A stretch of DNA of 52,183 bases from CAZRRV01 sp045660865 (lineage in GTDB: Bacteria > Bacillota > Clostridia > Oscillospirales > Acutalibacteraceae): the NCBI GenBank assembly GCA_045660865.1, contig JAZREP010000026.1:1-52183 (forward strand), given 5' to 3'. Numbering within the stretch: position 1 is the stretch's first letter; the number at the start of each line of letters is the position of its first letter. The position numbers and the translations under genes are program-made. The notes under the pieces were generated by a model that was not told the DNA's origin, did not search any database, and saw nothing but the letters and a program-made list of their open reading frames with translations. Of the stretch, positions 40,897 through 50,294 are shown in pieces.

Positions 40897-41934
40897 TCAA
40901 AACAGCGAATAAATATCCTTTATGGCTATAAACACCATAAATAAAATTAGTAAAGCAAAGCCTACAGCGTGAACAAGCGCTTCAAACTTTTTGGGCACCG
41001 GCTTTTTAAAAATCATTTCAAATATAATAAAGAGCGCACGGCTACCATCTAAAGCCGGTATCGGCAGAAGATTAAACAATCCTAAATTTATTGAAATCAA
41101 GGCAATCATGGGTAAAAGGTCCATGATGCCTGAACGGGCAACTTGACTTATTGCAACAGTTACGCCAACAGGCCCAGAAACAGCGCTGATACCGAATTTT
41201 CCGGTTATTAAATCGACTAATGAAAACAAAACAACTCTGGCATAAGAAATGCCGGTTTTAACGCTTTGTTTTAAATATGAACCAAGTGTCTGTTTTTCGC
41301 CTACTACAAAAAAGTCAACCGAAATATATTTAACACCCTCAGCCTCACTGGTCTTAAAAGTAACATCATCTAAAAAGACTTTTTCGTTGTTACGCTTTAC
41401 TAACAAGTCAACCGAGTCTCCCTTAATTCCGGTGAAATTATAGCTTAAATCATAGGTGGTAAAAATTTTACGGCCGTTAACCTCTAAAATTTCATCACCT
41501 TTTTGTAAACCTGAATTTACACTAACAGCATTTTCGTGGAAAGAATCTATGGTAGTAGTTGTGTACATTTTTACAGGTGCTAGTGTAATCATTATGATTA
41601 AAAGGCCAAATAGCAAATTAAACAAAGCACCCATAATAACAATTAAAAATCGTTTGTATGGCGATTTGTTACAGAATGCGGCTTCATCATTACTCTCGTT
41701 GTCCTCGCCTTCCATGGCGCAAAAACCACCAAATGGAATGGCTCGAACAGCCCAAAGAGTTTCTTTGCCCTGCTTTTTAAATATGGTTGGACCAAAACCG
41801 ACAGCAAATTCGTTAACACGAACTCCTGTAATGCGTGCGGCAATAAAATGTCCAAACTCATGTATGACAATCATAATAAGAAATACTAAAATGGCTACAA
41901 CATAAGGCCACACAGCATTTAATATATCTAACAA
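40897..41934 (-). CDS. rseP: RIP metalloprotease RseP (site-2 protease)
   Basis: Intramembrane zinc protease, 345 residues, which cleaves anti-sigma factors or signal-peptide remnants. First helix carries VIHEFGHFIAAR (His25, Glu26, His29); a PDZ domain spans about residues 110-200; the third helix carries LLPIPALDGSRA with the third ligand Asp. TTG start after AGGTGATTT. In an essential-gene operon between dxr and ispG. Confidence 0.95.
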   Translation of the reverse strand: MLDILNAVWPYVVAILVFLIMIVIHEFGHFIAARITGVRVNEFAVGFGPTIFKKQGKETLWAVRAIPFGGFCAMEGEDNESNDEAAFCNKSPYKRFLIVIMGALFNLLFGLLIIMITLAPVKMYTTTTIDSFHENAVSVNSGLQKGDEILEVNGRKIFTTYDLSYNFTGIKGDSVDLLVKRNNEKVFLDDVTFKTSEAEGVKYISVDFFVVGEKQTLGSYLKQSVKTGISYARVVLFSLVDLITGKFGISAVSGPVGVTVAISQVARSGIMDLLPMIALISINLGLFNLLPIPALDGSRALFIIFEMIFKKPVPKKFEALVHAVGFALLILFMVFIAIKDIYSLF

Positions 41935-41942
41935 AAAATCAC

Positions 41943-43085
41943 CTATATTCTACTTAAAACATACTCTCTGGCAGCTAAATCTGCCTTGAAAATATCCTCT
42001 AAACTGAAATTGTCGGTTGCAGGTTGCGCCTCCATAGCGGCACGTACCAGCTCAGGTATTTGTAAAAATCCTATCTTATCTTCCAAGAAAAGTTGTACTG
42101 CTTGTTCATTTGCACCATTTGCGGCAGCAGGCTTTAATCCGCCTTCAGTTATTGCATCTATGCAAACCTGTAAGCAGTCAAATGTTTCTGTGTCAGGCTT
42201 TGCGAATGTCAAAGTACCGATAGAAGCTAAATCTAATGGCTCGCAGCAAGGCATTGAGCGTTCAGGATATGTGATAGCATATTGAATCGGTAATTTCATA
42301 TCCGGAAGGCCAAGTTGTGCGATAACAGCACCATCAGACAGTTCTATTGCTGAATGTATTATGCTCTGCCTATGAATAAGTACCTCAATATCTTTAGGTT
42401 TTACTGAGAATAAGTGAACAGCTTCAATGATTTCTAAACCTTTATTCATTAAAGTAGCAGAATCAATGGTTATTTTAGCACCCATATTCCAATTAGGATG
42501 TTTTAAAGCATCTTTTGCCGTTACATTTTGAAGCTCGTTTATAGTTTTGCCATAAAAAGGTCCACCTGAACAGGTTAATAAAATTTTCTTTAAACTATTT
42601 TTAGGTGCACCTTGTAAACATTGAAAAATTGCTGAGTGTTCACTATCAACCGGTAAAAGTTTTAAACCTTTTTTATTGACTGCCTCTGTGACGATTTTAC
42701 CGCCTGTTACAAGCGTGTCTTTGTTTGCAAGTGCAATATCCTTCCCTGCTTCAATTGCGGCAAATGTGGGCTTTAATCCGGCTATACCGACAAGTGAATT
42801 TAACACAAGATTACTTTGATTAAAGGCGGCAACCTCACAAACACCCTGGGGACCCGAAAGGATTTTTGTTTTCGTATCCGCTACTTTGGTTTTTAATTCT
42901 GCTGCGGCTTTTTCATTGGCCACTGCGGCAATACAAGGCTCAAATTCACGGATTTGACTTTCAAGCAAATCAATGTTACTATTTGCCGCCAAAGCAGTGA
43001 TTTTAAAGTTTTCACGCCTTGCAACTTCTAAAGTCTGCTTGCCTATTGAGCCGGTAGAGCCAAGTACAGAAATTCGTTTTTCCAT
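41943..43085 (-). CDS. dxr: 1-deoxy-D-xylulose 5-phosphate reductoisomerase
   Basis: Converts DXP to MEP with NADPH, the first committed step of the isoprenoid pathway. 380 residues from ATG 43085, which follows AGGTGG. NADPH loop VLGSTGSIGKQTLEV, then DSEHSAIFQCL (metal and substrate binding), SGGPF, and MNKGLEIIEA. An in-frame ATG at 43115 would overlap cdsA and precede the ribosome site, so it is rejected. Eight bases downstream of the interrupted cdsA. Confidence 0.97.
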   Translation of the reverse strand: MEKRISVLGSTGSIGKQTLEVARRENFKITALAANSNIDLLESQIREFEPCIAAVANEKAAAELKTKVADTKTKILSGPQGVCEVAAFNQSNLVLNSLVGIAGLKPTFAAIEAGKDIALANKDTLVTGGKIVTEAVNKKGLKLLPVDSEHSAIFQCLQGAPKNSLKKILLTCSGGPFYGKTINELQNVTAKDALKHPNWNMGAKITIDSATLMNKGLEIIEAVHLFSVKPKDIEVLIHRQSIIHSAIELSDGAVIAQLGLPDMKLPIQYAITYPERSMPCCEPLDLASIGTLTFAKPDTETFDCLQVCIDAITEGGLKPAAANGANEQAVQLFLEDKIGFLQIPELVRAAMEAQPATDNFSLEDIFKADLAAREYVLSRI

Positions 43086-43093
43086 AATACCAC

Positions 43094-43885
43094 CTAAATG
43101 CAGAAAAGGACACATAAAAAGCAGGGTGATATGAACAATATGCTGTCAAACCTGTCCATTATACCACCATGACCGGGCATAATATTGCCGTAATCCTTGA
43201 TATTATATGCTCGTTTTAATAAAGAAGCTGATAAATCCCCTATCATACCTGCTACAGCAAAAATCGGAGACAATGCAGTAATAAGTAAGGGAAATTTAAT
43301 GCCATCCATCATTATAAATGAAACTATAAATGTGTAGACTGCGCAGAGTACGATACCACCAATGCAGCCTTAAACAGTCTTTTTAGGGCTGATTTCAGGT
43401 GCAACTTTGTGCTTGCCAAAGAATACACCGGTAAAATATGCGCCGGTGTCTGTTACCCATGCAAAGCCGCAAAGCAACAAAATGTATAACAAACCTTGTG
43501 AGAGTATTAAAAATAGGCAAGCAAATGCAAAGGAAATAACTATTGGAAGCGCAAAAGAAACAATTGTTTGATTGATGGTTATTTTATTATGTGCAAAAAC
43601 AGCAAAAGCAAACATTAAGCATACAAATAATGATGTAAGCATAATGTAAAACTTTATGTATAAAAGCGATGTGCATAGAATGGGTGCTAGCGCCGAGTAA
43701 ATAATTGCAACAATTACTGTCGGTTTATAGCGGTTTACTGTTGTATTGTAAAGGGACTCATAAGTTGCAAGAGCCGAAAACAGACAAACTGTAATAATTA
43801 AAGGAATTAGTGTGTATTGCGCTAAAACTAATACTGTAATTAAAAACACAATAGCAACACAAGCAGAAATTATGCGTGTTTTCAT
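43094..43885 (-). pseudogene. cdsA: Phosphatidate cytidylyltransferase, interrupted by one in-frame TAA
   Basis: Makes CDP-diacylglycerol for phospholipid synthesis. The frame is 264 codons long, the family's usual size, and is intact apart from TAA at 43370-43372 (codon 172). The first part has several membrane helices and ends SPKKTV; after the stop the same frame continues GCIGGIVLCA, and includes the full signature SLLKRAYNIKDYGNIMPGHGG then MDRFD. Relatives read SPKKTVEG there, so a GAA-to-TAA change explains it. cdsA is normally essential, and the operon around it is intact, so a sequencing or assembly error, a second copy, or readthrough should be considered before calling it dead. Confidence 0.9.
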
Positions 43886-43900
43886 GATAATTAAATCTCC

Positions 43901-44626
43901 TTAAACTCCGCCAAATCGACGGTTGCGTTTGTTGTAATCTTCAATAGCCTGTATTAAATGCTTGGGTTTAAATTCGGGCCACAGAACATTTGAATACCAA
44001 AATTCAGAATATGACGATTGCCAAATTAAAAAGTTTGAAATTCTAAACTCACCACTGGGGCGAATAATAAAATCAGGGTCGGGCTGACCTGCGGTATAAA
44101 GATTATCCGAAATAGTCTGCTCGTCAATAGAAGTTATTTCTATCTCACCTGCTTTGACCGAATTTGCTATGTTACGAACAGCGTGAACAATTTCGTCTCT
44201 GCCGCCGTAATTAAGAGCAATATTCAAATGCAGACCTGTCGCCTTTGCAGAACTTTCTTCTGCATCGCGGATAAGCTCTATTATATCGTTATCTAACTGC
44301 TCAAGATTTCCAATGAATTTTACTTTAATATTTTCATCTTTAAAGTTCTTTGCATCTTTAAGATAATCTCTAAGTATATTCATAATATTATCGACTTCAT
44401 CTTGAGGCCTTTTCCAGTTCTCAGTAGAAAAAGCGTAGACAGTAAGATATTTTAAGCCTATTTTATTTGCAAATCTTGCAATATCTTTGAAATTTTTAGA
44501 GCCTGCGGCGTGACCTGCCGAGCGTGGTAAATGATGCTTTTTAGCCCAGCGGCCGTTTCCGTCCATAATTATACCAATATGTTGAGGTAAACTTAAATTT
44601 TCAGAATTTCTTTTATTTAATAACAT
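43901..44626 (-). CDS. uppS: Undecaprenyl diphosphate synthase (cis-prenyltransferase)
   Basis: Builds the C55 lipid carrier for peptidoglycan and teichoic acid from FPP and IPP. 241 residues. IIMDGNGRWAKK with catalytic Asp22, GHAAGSKNF, YAFSTENWKRP and RPSGEFRISNFLIWQ are all canonical. Sits after a terminator hairpin following frr, so it may have some independent control, and 15 bases upstream of cdsA. Confidence 0.97.
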   Translation of the reverse strand: MLLNKRNSENLSLPQHIGIIMDGNGRWAKKHHLPRSAGHAAGSKNFKDIARFANKIGLKYLTVYAFSTENWKRPQDEVDNIMNILRDYLKDAKNFKDENIKVKFIGNLEQLDNDIIELIRDAEESSAKATGLHLNIALNYGGRDEIVHAVRNIANSVKAGEIEITSIDEQTISDNLYTAGQPDPDFIIRPSGEFRISNFLIWQSSYSEFWYSNVLWPEFKPKHLIQAIEDYNKRNRRFGGV

Positions 44627-44638
44627 CTTTCTTCTCTC

Positions 44639-44669
44639 AAAAACCCACCGAGGAAAGTCCCCGATGGGT
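44639..44669 (-). terminator. Hairpin between frr and uppS
   Basis: On the minus strand ACCCATCGGGG pairs with CCTCGGTGGGT (two G-U pairs) around a 5-nt loop and is followed by TTTTTGAG. It would split pyrH-frr from uppS onward unless read through. No clear promoter was found between it and uppS. Confidence 0.75.
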
Positions 44670-44682
44670 AAATATTTATTAG

Positions 44683-45237
44683 TTAGATTTCCATTATTTC
44701 TTTTTCTTTTGCGGCTGTAACAGTATCAACTTCTTTTACGAAGTTGTCTGTAATTGTCTGTACTTTTTTCTCGCCGTTAGCTAAATCATCTTCTGTGATT
44801 TCGTTGTTCTTTTTCATGGTTTTAAGCTTTTCGATGGTATCGCGGCGGATTGAACGAATTGCAACCTTTGAATCTTCAGCCATCTTTTTAATATCCTTAA
44901 CTAATTCACGGCGGCGTTCCTCAGTTAAAGGTGGGAAAACCAAACGAATAACACGGCCGTCATTTGTTGGATTGATGCCAATGTCTGACGTTTGTATTGC
45001 TTTTTCAATACTGTTGAGAGTTGAAGCGTCCCAAGGTTGAATTTGTAACATACGGCCTTCAGGTACCGAAATAGCGGCCATTTGATTTATTGGTGTTGGC
45101 GTACCGTAATAATCTACTGAAATTTTATCCAAAATCGCAGGTGTGGCACGACCAGCACGAACTGCAGCAAATTCACGTTCAAGCGCAGCTACAGATTTGT
45201 TCATTTTTTCTTCTGATGTTTTAATTAAAGCTTGCAT
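44683..45237 (-). CDS. frr: Ribosome recycling factor
   Basis: Splits post-termination ribosomes with EF-G. 184 residues from ATG 45237, preceded by CGGAGGTTTTGTT; longer in-frame reading to 45300 would overlap pyrH and is rejected. EREFAAVRAGRATPAILD, INQMAAISVPEGRMLQIQPW and IKKMAEDSKVAIRSIRRD are canonical. Follows pyrH by 16 bases. Confidence 0.98.
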   Translation of the reverse strand: MQALIKTSEEKMNKSVAALEREFAAVRAGRATPAILDKISVDYYGTPTPINQMAAISVPEGRMLQIQPWDASTLNSIEKAIQTSDIGINPTNDGRVIRLVFPPLTEERRRELVKDIKKMAEDSKVAIRSIRRDTIEKLKTMKKNNEITEDDLANGEKKVQTITDNFVKEVDTVTAAKEKEIMEI

Positions 45238-45253
45238 AACAAAACCTCCGAGT

Positions 45254-45961
45254 TTATTTAATAATTGTACCGATTTCTTTACCACAAAGTGCATCAACAA
45301 TGTTATCAGGGTCAGACATACTGAAGACTAGAATCGGAATTTCATTGTCCATACACATGGATGCTGCAGTACTGTCCATAACATGTAAACCTTTGCTAAG
45401 AACATCAAGATAAGATAATGTATCAAACTTCTTTGCATCGGGATTAGTTTTCGGGTCACTATCGTAAACACCGTCAACATTAGTTGCTTTAAAAATAATA
45501 TCAGCATTTATTTCTGCTGCACGCAAGGCTGCTGCTGTATCGGTAGAAAAGAACGGGTTACCAGAACCGCAACCAAAGATAACAACGCGGCCTTTGTTAA
45601 GGTGTGTCACTGCCCTATTACGGATATAAGGCTCAGCAATCTCCTGCATGCTGATTGCAGTTTGAACGCGAACGTCAACTCCAACATGCTCTAAACCGTC
45701 AGCCAAACCAAGAGAATTGATAACGGTTGCAAGCATACCCATATGGTCTGCACGGGTTCTGTCCATCTTGCCGCTGGAACGACCTCTCCAGAAGTTACCG
45801 CCACCTACAACAATGGCTACTTCAGCACCAAGGTCCACACATTTTTTTATGCTGTTACAGACTTTTAAAACGGTGTTATCAAAGTCAATTCCAAAGCCTT
45901 TTTCACCTGCTAAAGCCTCTCCGCTAAGTTTTAACATTATGCGTTTGTACTTAATATCCAT
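45254..45961 (-). CDS. pyrH: UMP kinase
   Basis: Phosphorylates UMP to UDP; hexameric amino-acid-kinase-fold enzyme. 235 residues from ATG 45961, preceded by GGAGATATC. IMLKLSGEALAGEKG, IVVGGGNFWRGR and FKATNVDGVYDSDP are typical. First gene in the operon; the usual rpsB-tsf genes are not next to it here. GTP activation and UTP inhibition are known for the family. Confidence 0.97.
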   Translation of the reverse strand: MDIKYKRIMLKLSGEALAGEKGFGIDFDNTVLKVCNSIKKCVDLGAEVAIVVGGGNFWRGRSSGKMDRTRADHMGMLATVINSLGLADGLEHVGVDVRVQTAISMQEIAEPYIRNRAVTHLNKGRVVIFGCGSGNPFFSTDTAAALRAAEINADIIFKATNVDGVYDSDPKTNPDAKKFDTLSYLDVLSKGLHVMDSTAASMCMDNEIPILVFSMSDPDNIVDALCGKEIGTIIK

Positions 45962-46040
45962 GATATCTCCATCCAATATATTTAATTACTTATAATAGTT
46001 TATCATAAAACATTTTACTTTTCAAGATTAAATACCTTTA

Positions 46041-46081
46041 ATTAGAAAATAAAATCAGCCGGACAAAATATCCGACTGATT
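46041..46081 (-). terminator. Terminator of the dapF-dapL-sugar transferase operon
   Basis: AATCAGCCGGA (46053-46063) with TCCGACTGATT (46071-46081), 11-bp stem with one mismatch-like G-U pair, 7-nt loop, followed on the minus strand by TTATTTTC. Confidence 0.85.
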
Positions 46082-46085
46082 CAAA

Positions 46086-47438
46086 TTATCGTTCAATTGT
46101 TTTGACATTGCTGTCCTTTTCTTTAAAGCCCTCTGTGCTTTCACGCATAAACAAGATTTTTATTGTAAGAATCATTAGTTTTATGTCCATCAGCAAAGAG
46201 TATCGCTCAATATAAATTAAATCCATATTGAGTTTATCTTTCGGGCTAGTGTTGTATTTACCGTAAATCTGAGCAAAGCCGGTTAAACCTGCCTTAACAG
46301 TGTGACGCATTGTGAATTCGGGTATCATTTCGGTATATTCTTGAACATTTTCAATGCGCTCGGGACGTGGACCTACGATTGACATATCGCCACGCAAAAT
46401 ATTGATTAGCTGAGGCAGTTCATCGATGCGCAAAGGTCTGATTATCTTGCCGATAGGAGTTATTCTATCGTCATTCTCAATAGCTTTTCGAGCAACAACA
46501 TTATCTGCATCAACTATCATTGAACGGAATTTTAAAACAGGAAAAACTCTATTCCCTTCCGTAACGCGTTTTTGTTTGAAAAGTACCGGACCGCCGTCAT
46601 AAAGTTTAATTGCTAATGAAACTAACAACATAATGGGTGAAGCTATAATCAACCCAAAAACAGAAAACAAAATATCAAAGGAACGTTTGATGATTTTTTG
46701 TTCAATTGTTAATCCGTTGTTACGGCAATAAACTATCGGACAGTCTGCCATTTGTATAATTTCGTTAGTGTTGTAAATTATTTCATCAATTGATGGCAAA
46801 ATATACATACGTTTTTGATTGATAAACGCATATCTTACAATTTGACTTTTTAAGTTTTTATCAAAGTCACCAATAAAAATCTTATCATTCTCATCGATGG
46901 CTTTTTTAATTTCATCTAAACCTTTGTCAATGGTAATAGCTTGTTCAATACGATATCTTGTACGAAAACTGTGGATTTTTCTGATGGTTTCGATATTATC
47001 TCGATTATTGTCATAAATAGCGAGAATTTTCTTTGTGCTGAATATAACTGAGTAAATTTTACCGCTTATAAACGCAAGAATCGTAATAATGATTACATCT
47101 ACTAAAGTGAGTAATATAATCGGTAGCGGAGGCAAAAAGCGGCGCACAACAAGGCAAAATTCACCAAACGCAACCACATTTGCAAACACAGCGCCCAAAC
47201 AAATACTGTAAATAATGTTTGTGGTGCGGAAAACACCTATCTTAAATCCACCGTAAAGCATCGTTATCGAAATAAACGATAAAAGATAAGTGAATATAAT
47301 TACATAGTTACCGTTATTTAAATATGTTTCCGGATAGTAATTCTTCCAACAGTACATAAACACTGATAGAAGCGAAAATACAATAATGCATTTAATAAAA
47401 AACATTATACCTTTTCTAAACTTTTTTAATAATTCCAT
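46086..47438 (-). CDS. Polyprenyl-phosphate sugar-1-phosphate transferase (initiating glycosyltransferase)
   Basis: 450-residue membrane protein. Four N-terminal transmembrane helices (about residues 10-140), a soluble region resembling the CoA-binding-like domain, a fifth helix (SVFGLIIASPIMLLV) and the C-terminal catalytic domain: GGPVLFKQKRV, FPVLKFRSM, RPLRIDELPQL, GDMSIVGPRPER, AGLTGFAQIYG. This is the WcaJ/CpsE type that loads the first sugar of an exopolysaccharide or capsule repeat onto undecaprenyl phosphate. The other polysaccharide genes are not here. Follows dapL by 27 bases. Confidence 0.92.
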   Translation of the reverse strand: MELLKKFRKGIMFFIKCIIVFSLLSVFMYCWKNYYPETYLNNGNYVIIFTYLLSFISITMLYGGFKIGVFRTTNIIYSICLGAVFANVVAFGEFCLVVRRFLPPLPIILLTLVDVIIITILAFISGKIYSVIFSTKKILAIYDNNRDNIETIRKIHSFRTRYRIEQAITIDKGLDEIKKAIDENDKIFIGDFDKNLKSQIVRYAFINQKRMYILPSIDEIIYNTNEIIQMADCPIVYCRNNGLTIEQKIIKRSFDILFSVFGLIIASPIMLLVSLAIKLYDGGPVLFKQKRVTEGNRVFPVLKFRSMIVDADNVVARKAIENDDRITPIGKIIRPLRIDELPQLINILRGDMSIVGPRPERIENVQEYTEMIPEFTMRHTVKAGLTGFAQIYGKYNTSPKDKLNMDLIYIERYSLLMDIKLMILTIKILFMRESTEGFKEKDSNVKTIER

Positions 47439-47465
47439 CCCATATTCCCTTTCAACATTGCTGAA

Positions 47466-48653
47466 TTATTTTTGCAACAACTGTTTTATACGTCTCATAG
47501 CCTCGAAAGTGTTTGCTTCGTTATTAAAGGCTGTTAGTCTAAAGAATCCTTCCCCGTTTTGACCAAATCCGGCGCCGGGTGTACCTACAACATTAGCTTT
47601 TTCTAAAAGCAAGTCAAAGAACTTCCAAGAGTCCATATTATCAGGGCATTTTAGCCAAACGTACGGAGAGTTTTTACCGCCTGTATACCAAATTCCTAAA
47701 TCATCCAAAGCATCAGTAATAATTTTTGCATTTTTCCTGTAAATATCAATATTATCTTTAACCTGTTTAATGCCTTCTTCACCGAAAACAGCTGCAGCAC
47801 CGCTTTGAACGATATAAGATACACCGTTGAATTTGGTTGTTTGACGGCGGAGCCATAATTTATTAAGTTTAACACCTTCAAAAACCAATTCTTCGGGAAC
47901 GACAGTATAACCGCAACGTGTACCAGTAAATCCTGCGGTTTTGGATAAGGAACAAAATTCAATTGCGCAGGTCTTAGCACCATCAATTTCATAAATGCTT
48001 GACGGAAGCGAATTTTCAAAAATAAACGCCTCGTAAGCCGCATCATATAAAATTACAGCGTTGTTTTCATTTGCGTAATCAACCCACTTTTTAAGCTGCT
48101 CGCGGTTATACGCAGCGCCTGTAGGATTATTGGGTGAACACAAATAAATGATATCAGCTTTAATATCATTTGAGGGCATTGGTAAAAAGCCGTTTGATTC
48201 ATCGGAATTTGCAAAAATTATTTTGCGACCATCCATTGTATTAGTGTCAACATAAACAGGATATACCGGGTCAGTAATAAGCACTGTATTATCCTTAGAA
48301 AAAATATCTAAGATATTGCCTAAATCACTTTTAGCACCATCGCTGACAAAAATCTCATTGCTTTGTAAAGCTACATTTTTCTTTGCGTAATAATCACGAA
48401 CAGCATCGCGTAAAAAAGCATAACCTTGTTCGGGACCGTATCCGTGAAAAGATTCAGCCGCAGCCATTTCATCTACAGCTTTGTGCATAGCATTAACAAC
48501 TGCCGGACATAAAGGTAATGTAACATCTCCAATGCCGAGGCGAATTATGTTTTTATCAGGGTTTTGCTCAGCGTATTTATTAACACGATGAGCTATTTCA
48601 GAAAACAAATAGCTTTCCTTTAAATTTAAATAGTTTTGATTGATTTTTATCAT
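47466..48653 (-). CDS. dapL: LL-diaminopimelate aminotransferase
   Basis: PLP enzyme that makes LL-diaminopimelate directly from tetrahydrodipicolinate, bypassing the acylated DapD/C/E route. 395 residues. IRLGIGDVTLPL, GYGPEQGYAFLR, CSPNNPTGA and the Schiff-base lysine in FCSLSKTAGFTGTRCGY identify DapL against other class I aminotransferases. Overlaps dapF by 4 bases (ATGA). Supplies meso-DAP for peptidoglycan and lysine and shares its precursor pathway with the dipicolinate made by DpaAB. Confidence 0.95.
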   Translation of the reverse strand: MIKINQNYLNLKESYLFSEIAHRVNKYAEQNPDKNIIRLGIGDVTLPLCPAVVNAMHKAVDEMAAAESFHGYGPEQGYAFLRDAVRDYYAKKNVALQSNEIFVSDGAKSDLGNILDIFSKDNTVLITDPVYPVYVDTNTMDGRKIIFANSDESNGFLPMPSNDIKADIIYLCSPNNPTGAAYNREQLKKWVDYANENNAVILYDAAYEAFIFENSLPSSIYEIDGAKTCAIEFCSLSKTAGFTGTRCGYTVVPEELVFEGVKLNKLWLRRQTTKFNGVSYIVQSGAAAVFGEEGIKQVKDNIDIYRKNAKIITDALDDLGIWYTGGKNSPYVWLKCPDNMDSWKFFDLLLEKANVVGTPGAGFGQNGEGFFRLTAFNNEANTFEAMRRIKQLLQK

Positions 48654-49513
48654 GCTAAAATCTCCTCATAAAGCTCTCCGTCAAACACAAAGGTAGCTGT
48701 GCCCGACATAATAACTGTGCCGTCTGTATTGTAGCGTATCGAAAGTTTGCCGCCCAAAAGTTCAACGGTTATATCCTCGTTTCGTTCGCAAAAACCGTTC
48801 TCAACGGCAGCTACAACCACCGCGCAGGCGCCTGTGCCGCATGCCATTGTTTCACCGCTTCCACGTTCCCAAACACGCATACGAACATATTTGCTGTTTA
48901 CAACCTCAACAAACTCTGTGTTTACTCGGTCGGGGAAAATATCTGCGTTTTCAAAAAGAGGGCCAATTTTTTCTAAGTTTAATTCAGAAACGTTTTCTTT
49001 AAATAAAACGCAATGCGGATTTCCCATCGATACACAAGTAATTTTTTCGTTGCCACCAGCTATTTCGACAGTTTCGCCTATTAATTTTTCTTTATTATAA
49101 ACTACAGGTATTTTAGAACAAGTAAGCTCTGCTTTACCCATATCAACGCTGATTTGTGTTACCTTGCCGTCTTTTACGGTAAGGTCTAATTTTTTGATAC
49201 CGCTTAATGTTTCTAAAGTTATATTGGTTTTATTTGTTAAACCTTTTTCATATACATATTTACCAATACAACGTGTTGCGTTACCGCACATTTTACCTTC
49301 ACTGCCGTCAAGATTAAACATACGCATTCTAAAATCGGCAATATCTGAGCGCATAATCAGAACAATTCCGTCACCGCCAACACCGAAATTACGATGACTG
49401 AGTAATTCAGCCAGTTTGTTTGGGTCTTCGACACATTTTTCAGTACAATCAAAGTAAATGTAATCATTACCCAAACCATGCATTTTTGTGAATTTTATTC
49501 CGCTAAGCACCAT
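48650..49513 (-). CDS. dapF: Diaminopimelate epimerase
   Basis: Converts LL- to meso-diaminopimelate by a two-base mechanism. 287 residues. MHGLGNDYIYFD, first catalytic Cys in GNATRC and second in ACGTGACAV are all intact. ATG start with GAGGTGAT directly upstream. Operon dapF-dapL-glycosyltransferase, from a promoter shared back-to-back with the plus-strand gene at 49601. Confidence 0.97.
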   Translation of the reverse strand: MVLSGIKFTKMHGLGNDYIYFDCTEKCVEDPNKLAELLSHRNFGVGGDGIVLIMRSDIADFRMRMFNLDGSEGKMCGNATRCIGKYVYEKGLTNKTNITLETLSGIKKLDLTVKDGKVTQISVDMGKAELTCSKIPVVYNKEKLIGETVEIAGGNEKITCVSMGNPHCVLFKENVSELNLEKIGPLFENADIFPDRVNTEFVEVVNSKYVRMRVWERGSGETMACGTGACAVVVAAVENGFCERNEDITVELLGGKLSIRYNTDGTVIMSGTATFVFDGELYEEILA

Positions 49514-49541
49514 ATCACCTCAAGCATAATTATCCTCATAT

Positions 49542-49570
49542 AGGATACTCTAAATATTATGCTTTGTCAA
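49542..49570 (-). promoter_or_regulatory. Sigma-A promoter of dapF-dapL
   Basis: On the minus strand TTGACA (49570-49565), exactly 17 bp, TATCCT (49547-49542). Leader of about 22 nt to ATG 49513. Confidence 0.7.
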
Positions 49571-49600
49571 GATAATACATTAAAAGCGAGGCTAAGGTTT

Positions 49601-50212
49601 GTGTTTTGTATTGTTAATGAAAATCAAAGTTTTAAACGTAAGCAATTGTTTAGATATGAAAACGAAGAGTATTTCTATTATGTATTATATTGTAAGAAAT
49701 TTTCAGAGCGCATAAAACGAAGACTCTCTCAAAAACTTGGTTGTCCTATTGTTTATTCAACGAATATTGATTCAAACCCATTAAAAGAAAAGGTTTTAGA
49801 AAACTTAGCAGTATATTATTTGAAAAAAACGCAAAATAACACGGTGTTGATATTAAACAACAATGAACCCAATGAAATTATTACTCGCATCATTAATCTA
49901 TGTAAAGAAATACATTTAGTAAACTGTGGCGACATTGTTGAAGCGGATTACCTTAATAGATTTGGATATGCGCCTGTAAGGTTTGACAAAGTAACCGATG
50001 AAAACGTTGTACTAAAATATGGACCTTTAAGACTGTATGTTAACGCAACGGAAATCCTTTTAGATGACGAAGGTTTTATATTGCCCAGCGAGGTAGCTGA
50101 ATTGTTGCCCGACAATTTGCCGCAGCTTGATTTTTTATATCTATTGTGGAAATACTCAGACTACAATCCCGATGCGCTTCTCCCCGGTAATATCACTCAA
50201 ATTTGGCCCTAA
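49601..50212 (+). CDS. Unrecognised protein between dapF and greA
   Basis: About 203 residues, no family recognised. N-terminal part is basic (KRKQLFRY, KFSERIKRRLSQKLGC); the middle has alternating strands and helices, as in NTVLILNNN followed by IITRIINLCKEIHLVNCGD, which could be a small Rossmann-like fold; the C-terminal part is acidic and hydrophobic (LLDDEGFILPSEVAELLPDN). No signal peptide or membrane helix. GTG 49601 is preferred because GAGG lies 9 bases upstream; ATG 49559 is in frame but falls inside the dapF promoter and has no ribosome site. Codon use fits the neighbours and the frame is long, so it is probably a real gene. Confidence 0.65.
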   Translation: MFCIVNENQSFKRKQLFRYENEEYFYYVLYCKKFSERIKRRLSQKLGCPIVYSTNIDSNPLKEKVLENLAVYYLKKTQNNTVLILNNNEPNEIITRIINLCKEIHLVNCGDIVEADYLNRFGYAPVRFDKVTDENVVLKYGPLRLYVNATEILLDDEGFILPSEVAELLPDNLPQLDFLYLLWKYSDYNPDALLPGNITQIWP

Positions 50213-50221
50213 AAATTTAAG

Positions 50222-50250
50222 TTGACATATCCTATGCTTTTTTGTATAAT
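50222..50250 (+). promoter_or_regulatory. Consensus sigma-A promoter of greA
   Basis: TTGACA (50222-50227), exactly 17 bp, TATAAT (50245-50250); both hexamers perfect. Start near 50257, leader about 38 nt. Confidence 0.88.
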
Positions 50251-50294
50251 GTTTTTTGTATTGATTATCAAAAATAGAAGGGTTGGTTATATTC

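Noticed and set aside
43094..43312. Separate 72-codon gene downstream of a short cdsA
   Set aside because: It is the same frame as the upstream part with no frameshift, and contains the CdsA signature; it is the C-terminal half of one interrupted gene.
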